The notes beneath the pieces were generated by a model. The model did no database searches, was not told where the DNA came from, and saw only the letters and a list, made by a program, of their open reading frames with translations. DNA of 14,434 nucleotides from an uncultured Clostridia bacterium (GTDB lineage: Bacteria > Bacillota > Clostridia > Lachnospirales > Lachnospiraceae), in the NCBI GenBank assembly GCA_946405675.1, contig CAMJIC010000042.1:1-14434 (forward strand), read 5' to 3'. Position numbers and translations under genes: made by a program. This document shows positions 13,458 to 14,434 of the stretch, one piece after another; the stretch's first letter is position 1; each line of letters opens with the position of its first letter.

Positions 13458-14117
13458 ATGATCAAAAATGTGGTGCTGGATATCGGCGGTGTGCTCGTCA
13501 ATTATCATACGCTGGATTATTATACCCGGAAAGGATATACCGGGGAGGAGGCTGCGCGCCTGAAGGCAGTCACAATGGATTCCGGATACTGGGAACAGAA
13601 CGATATCGGCCTGATGCCCTATGACTGGGTTCTGGGAAAAATGAAGGCACTAGATCCGGCTCTGTCTTCGGATATTGAAAAAACGCTGAAAACCCAGCAT
13701 GGGATTGTATCACATCGAAAGGAATCGAAGGGCTGGATCGAAGAGATCCGCCGGAAGGGATACAGGGTTCTTGTCCTGTCCAATTTTTCAAGGCCGGCGC
13801 TCAGAGACTGCCCGGAGGCGATGGATTTCCTGGGAGAGAATCTTGGCGGAAGCGGGAAGGTGGGAGACTATGGCGTGATCGCGGAGGGAATCCTTTCCTG
13901 TGAAGTACATGCTGTCAAGCCATACCCATCGGTCTATGCATATCTGCTGACCCGTTATGGATTGATCCCGGAGGAGACTGTATTTGTGGATGACACGCAA
14001 AAGAATCTCGATGGGGCACAGAAATATGGGATCCATACCATCCTCTTCCAAAGCAGGGAGCAGGTACTGGAAGAACTGTCATCCCTTTCGTCTGCGGTAA
14101 ATGAGAAAATTGACTAA
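13458..14117 (+). CDS. HAD-superfamily hydrolase (YihX-like phosphatase)
   Basis: 219 aa from ATG 13458, chosen because GGAGAG lies just upstream and the HAD strand begins at once; an in-frame start at 13386 would add 24 unrelated residues spanning the GC hairpin. Motif I VVLDIGGVL with nucleophile Asp 8; motif II VLVLSNFS with Ser 108; motif III Lys 154 (AVKPYPSVY); motif IV VFVDDT with Asp 178/179. The second Asp of the usual DxD is Gly (DIG), as in E. coli YihX (DLG), a glucose-1-phosphate phosphatase. Helical cap at about 15-90, type IA. A small sugar-phosphate or nucleotide substrate is likely, but specificity cannot be read. It stands alone between hairpins; no clear promoter of its own was found. 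Confidence 0.93.
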   Translation: MIKNVVLDIGGVLVNYHTLDYYTRKGYTGEEAARLKAVTMDSGYWEQNDIGLMPYDWVLGKMKALDPALSSDIEKTLKTQHGIVSHRKESKGWIEEIRRKGYRVLVLSNFSRPALRDCPEAMDFLGENLGGSGKVGDYGVIAEGILSCEVHAVKPYPSVYAYLLTRYGLIPEETVFVDDTQKNLDGAQKYGIHTILFQSREQVLEELSSLSSAVNEKID

Positions 14118-14171
14118 GGATCTCCTGAGCAGTCTTTCCTGTCTTTTCATCCGAAGGCGTACTTCAAATAT

Positions 14172-14208
14172 GGACGGCGCAGCCTGTCATTGGCAGGCTG
14201 CGCCGTCC
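14172..14208 (+). terminator. Terminator-like 15-bp perfect hairpin after the HAD gene
   Basis: GGACGGCGCAGCCTG (14172-14186) and its exact complement (14194-14208) flank a 7-nt loop, TCATTGG. It is very GC-rich and stable, but no T-tract follows. It lies 54 bases after the stop codon and probably insulates the HAD gene from the downstream promoter. Confidence 0.65.
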
Positions 14209-14219
14209 GTCGTCAATAG

Positions 14220-14274
14220 CCAGATAGGTTGCATCTGGAAGTCAGATATAGACGCTGAAAAACATGCGTCTATA
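14220..14274. other. Two small hairpins upstream of the putative rRNA promoter
   Basis: CCAGAT (14220-14225) pairs with ATCTGG (14233-14238). TATAGACGC (14247-14255) pairs perfectly with GCGTCTATA (14266-14274) around a 10-nt A-rich loop. No gene or known RNA was recognised here. They could be further termination signals or protein sites near the promoter. Confidence 0.4.
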
Positions 14275-14335
14275 GAGAAGAGTGGATAAAATGGGGGATA
14301 AGGCGTGGAAATGCTGGGGAAATACAGGAGGATAA

Positions 14336-14417
14336 CTTTTTTTTAGATTTCTCAAAAAAAGTGTTGACATGGAAAAGAGAAGGTGATAGATTAAGCGAGT
14401 CGCCGCGAGAGAGGCGA
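14336..14417 (+). promoter_or_regulatory. Strong promoter with A/T tracts and leader hairpin, probably for an rRNA operon
   Basis: TTGACA (14364-14369, perfect), 17-nt spacer, TAGATT (14387-14392). An eight-T run (14337-14344) and a seven-A run (14354-14360) just upstream look like an UP element. Downstream, TCGCC (14400-14404) pairs with GGCGA (14413-14417), then A-rich sequence to the window end. This arrangement and the GTCGCCGCGAGAG leader resemble rRNA leaders in Lachnospiraceae as I recall them. In B. subtilis an rRNA operon also follows the dnaX-yaaK-recR region. No 16S sequence is inside the window, so the target is inferred. Confidence 0.6.
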
Positions 14418-14434
14418 AAACAAAAAGAAAAAGA

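Noticed and set aside
14291..14335. 14-codon ORF before the terminal promoter
   Set aside because: It has no ribosome binding site at a suitable distance and no recognisable product, and it lies upstream of the promoter's transcribed part.

Overview
The window (about 14.4 kb, roughly 50% GC) looks like chromosomal sequence from a Clostridia-class Firmicute, most likely a Lachnospiraceae member. This rests on the gene families (7TM-type sensor GGDEF/EAL protein, DUF5711, CvpA, clostridial-style PfkA), AGGAGG-type ribosome binding sites, sigma-A-like promoters, and the dnaX-ybaB-recR order running toward what looks like an rRNA promoter, as in Bacillus subtilis. Every convincing gene is on the + strand.

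Layout. (1) 1-2003: 3' part of a membrane-bound PAS-GGDEF-EAL c-di-GMP protein; its 5' end lies outside the window. (2) 2017-2769: a promoter, a small protein with a transposase-OrfA-like helix-turn-helix followed by a coiled coil, then a palindromic repeat and an intrinsic terminator. (3) 2805-3620: a possible 11-codon leader ORF and an exported protein with a ParB/sulfiredoxin-like domain. (4) 3628-6273: a promoter, a palindrome in the leader, and two different COG0523 (CobW/G3E) GTPases. The first has a very long His/Asp tandem-repeat region; the second carries a DUF1980-like C-terminal domain. A long terminator-like hairpin ends this block. (5) 6298-7586: pfkA with its own promoter, leader hairpin and terminator. 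(6) 7587-13311: a 160-bp palindromic element, a strong promoter and leader hairpin, then dnaX, ybaB, recR, a DUF5711 membrane protein and an enlarged CvpA-family protein, which are closely spaced and probably co-transcribed. (7) 13329-14117: a repeat remnant, hairpins and a HAD phosphatase. (8) 14118-14434: no gene; it holds a 15-bp-stem terminator, two smaller hairpins and a strong promoter that probably drives an rRNA operon beyond the right edge.

The two intervals of over 300 bases without a gene are 7529-7850 (pfkA terminator, palindromic element, dnaX promoter, leader hairpin) and 14118-14434 (item 8).

Functionally the window is mostly housekeeping (replication clamp loader, recombination repair, glycolysis) with a metal-handling GTPase pair and a c-di-GMP protein. 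I see no defence, phage or conjugation system. The least explained signals are a family of short palindromic repeats placed just 3' of genes (2644-2705, 7587-7746, 13329-13356, with related small hairpins at 2127, 7550 and 9643), the exported ParB-like protein, and the COG0523-DUF1980 fusion.
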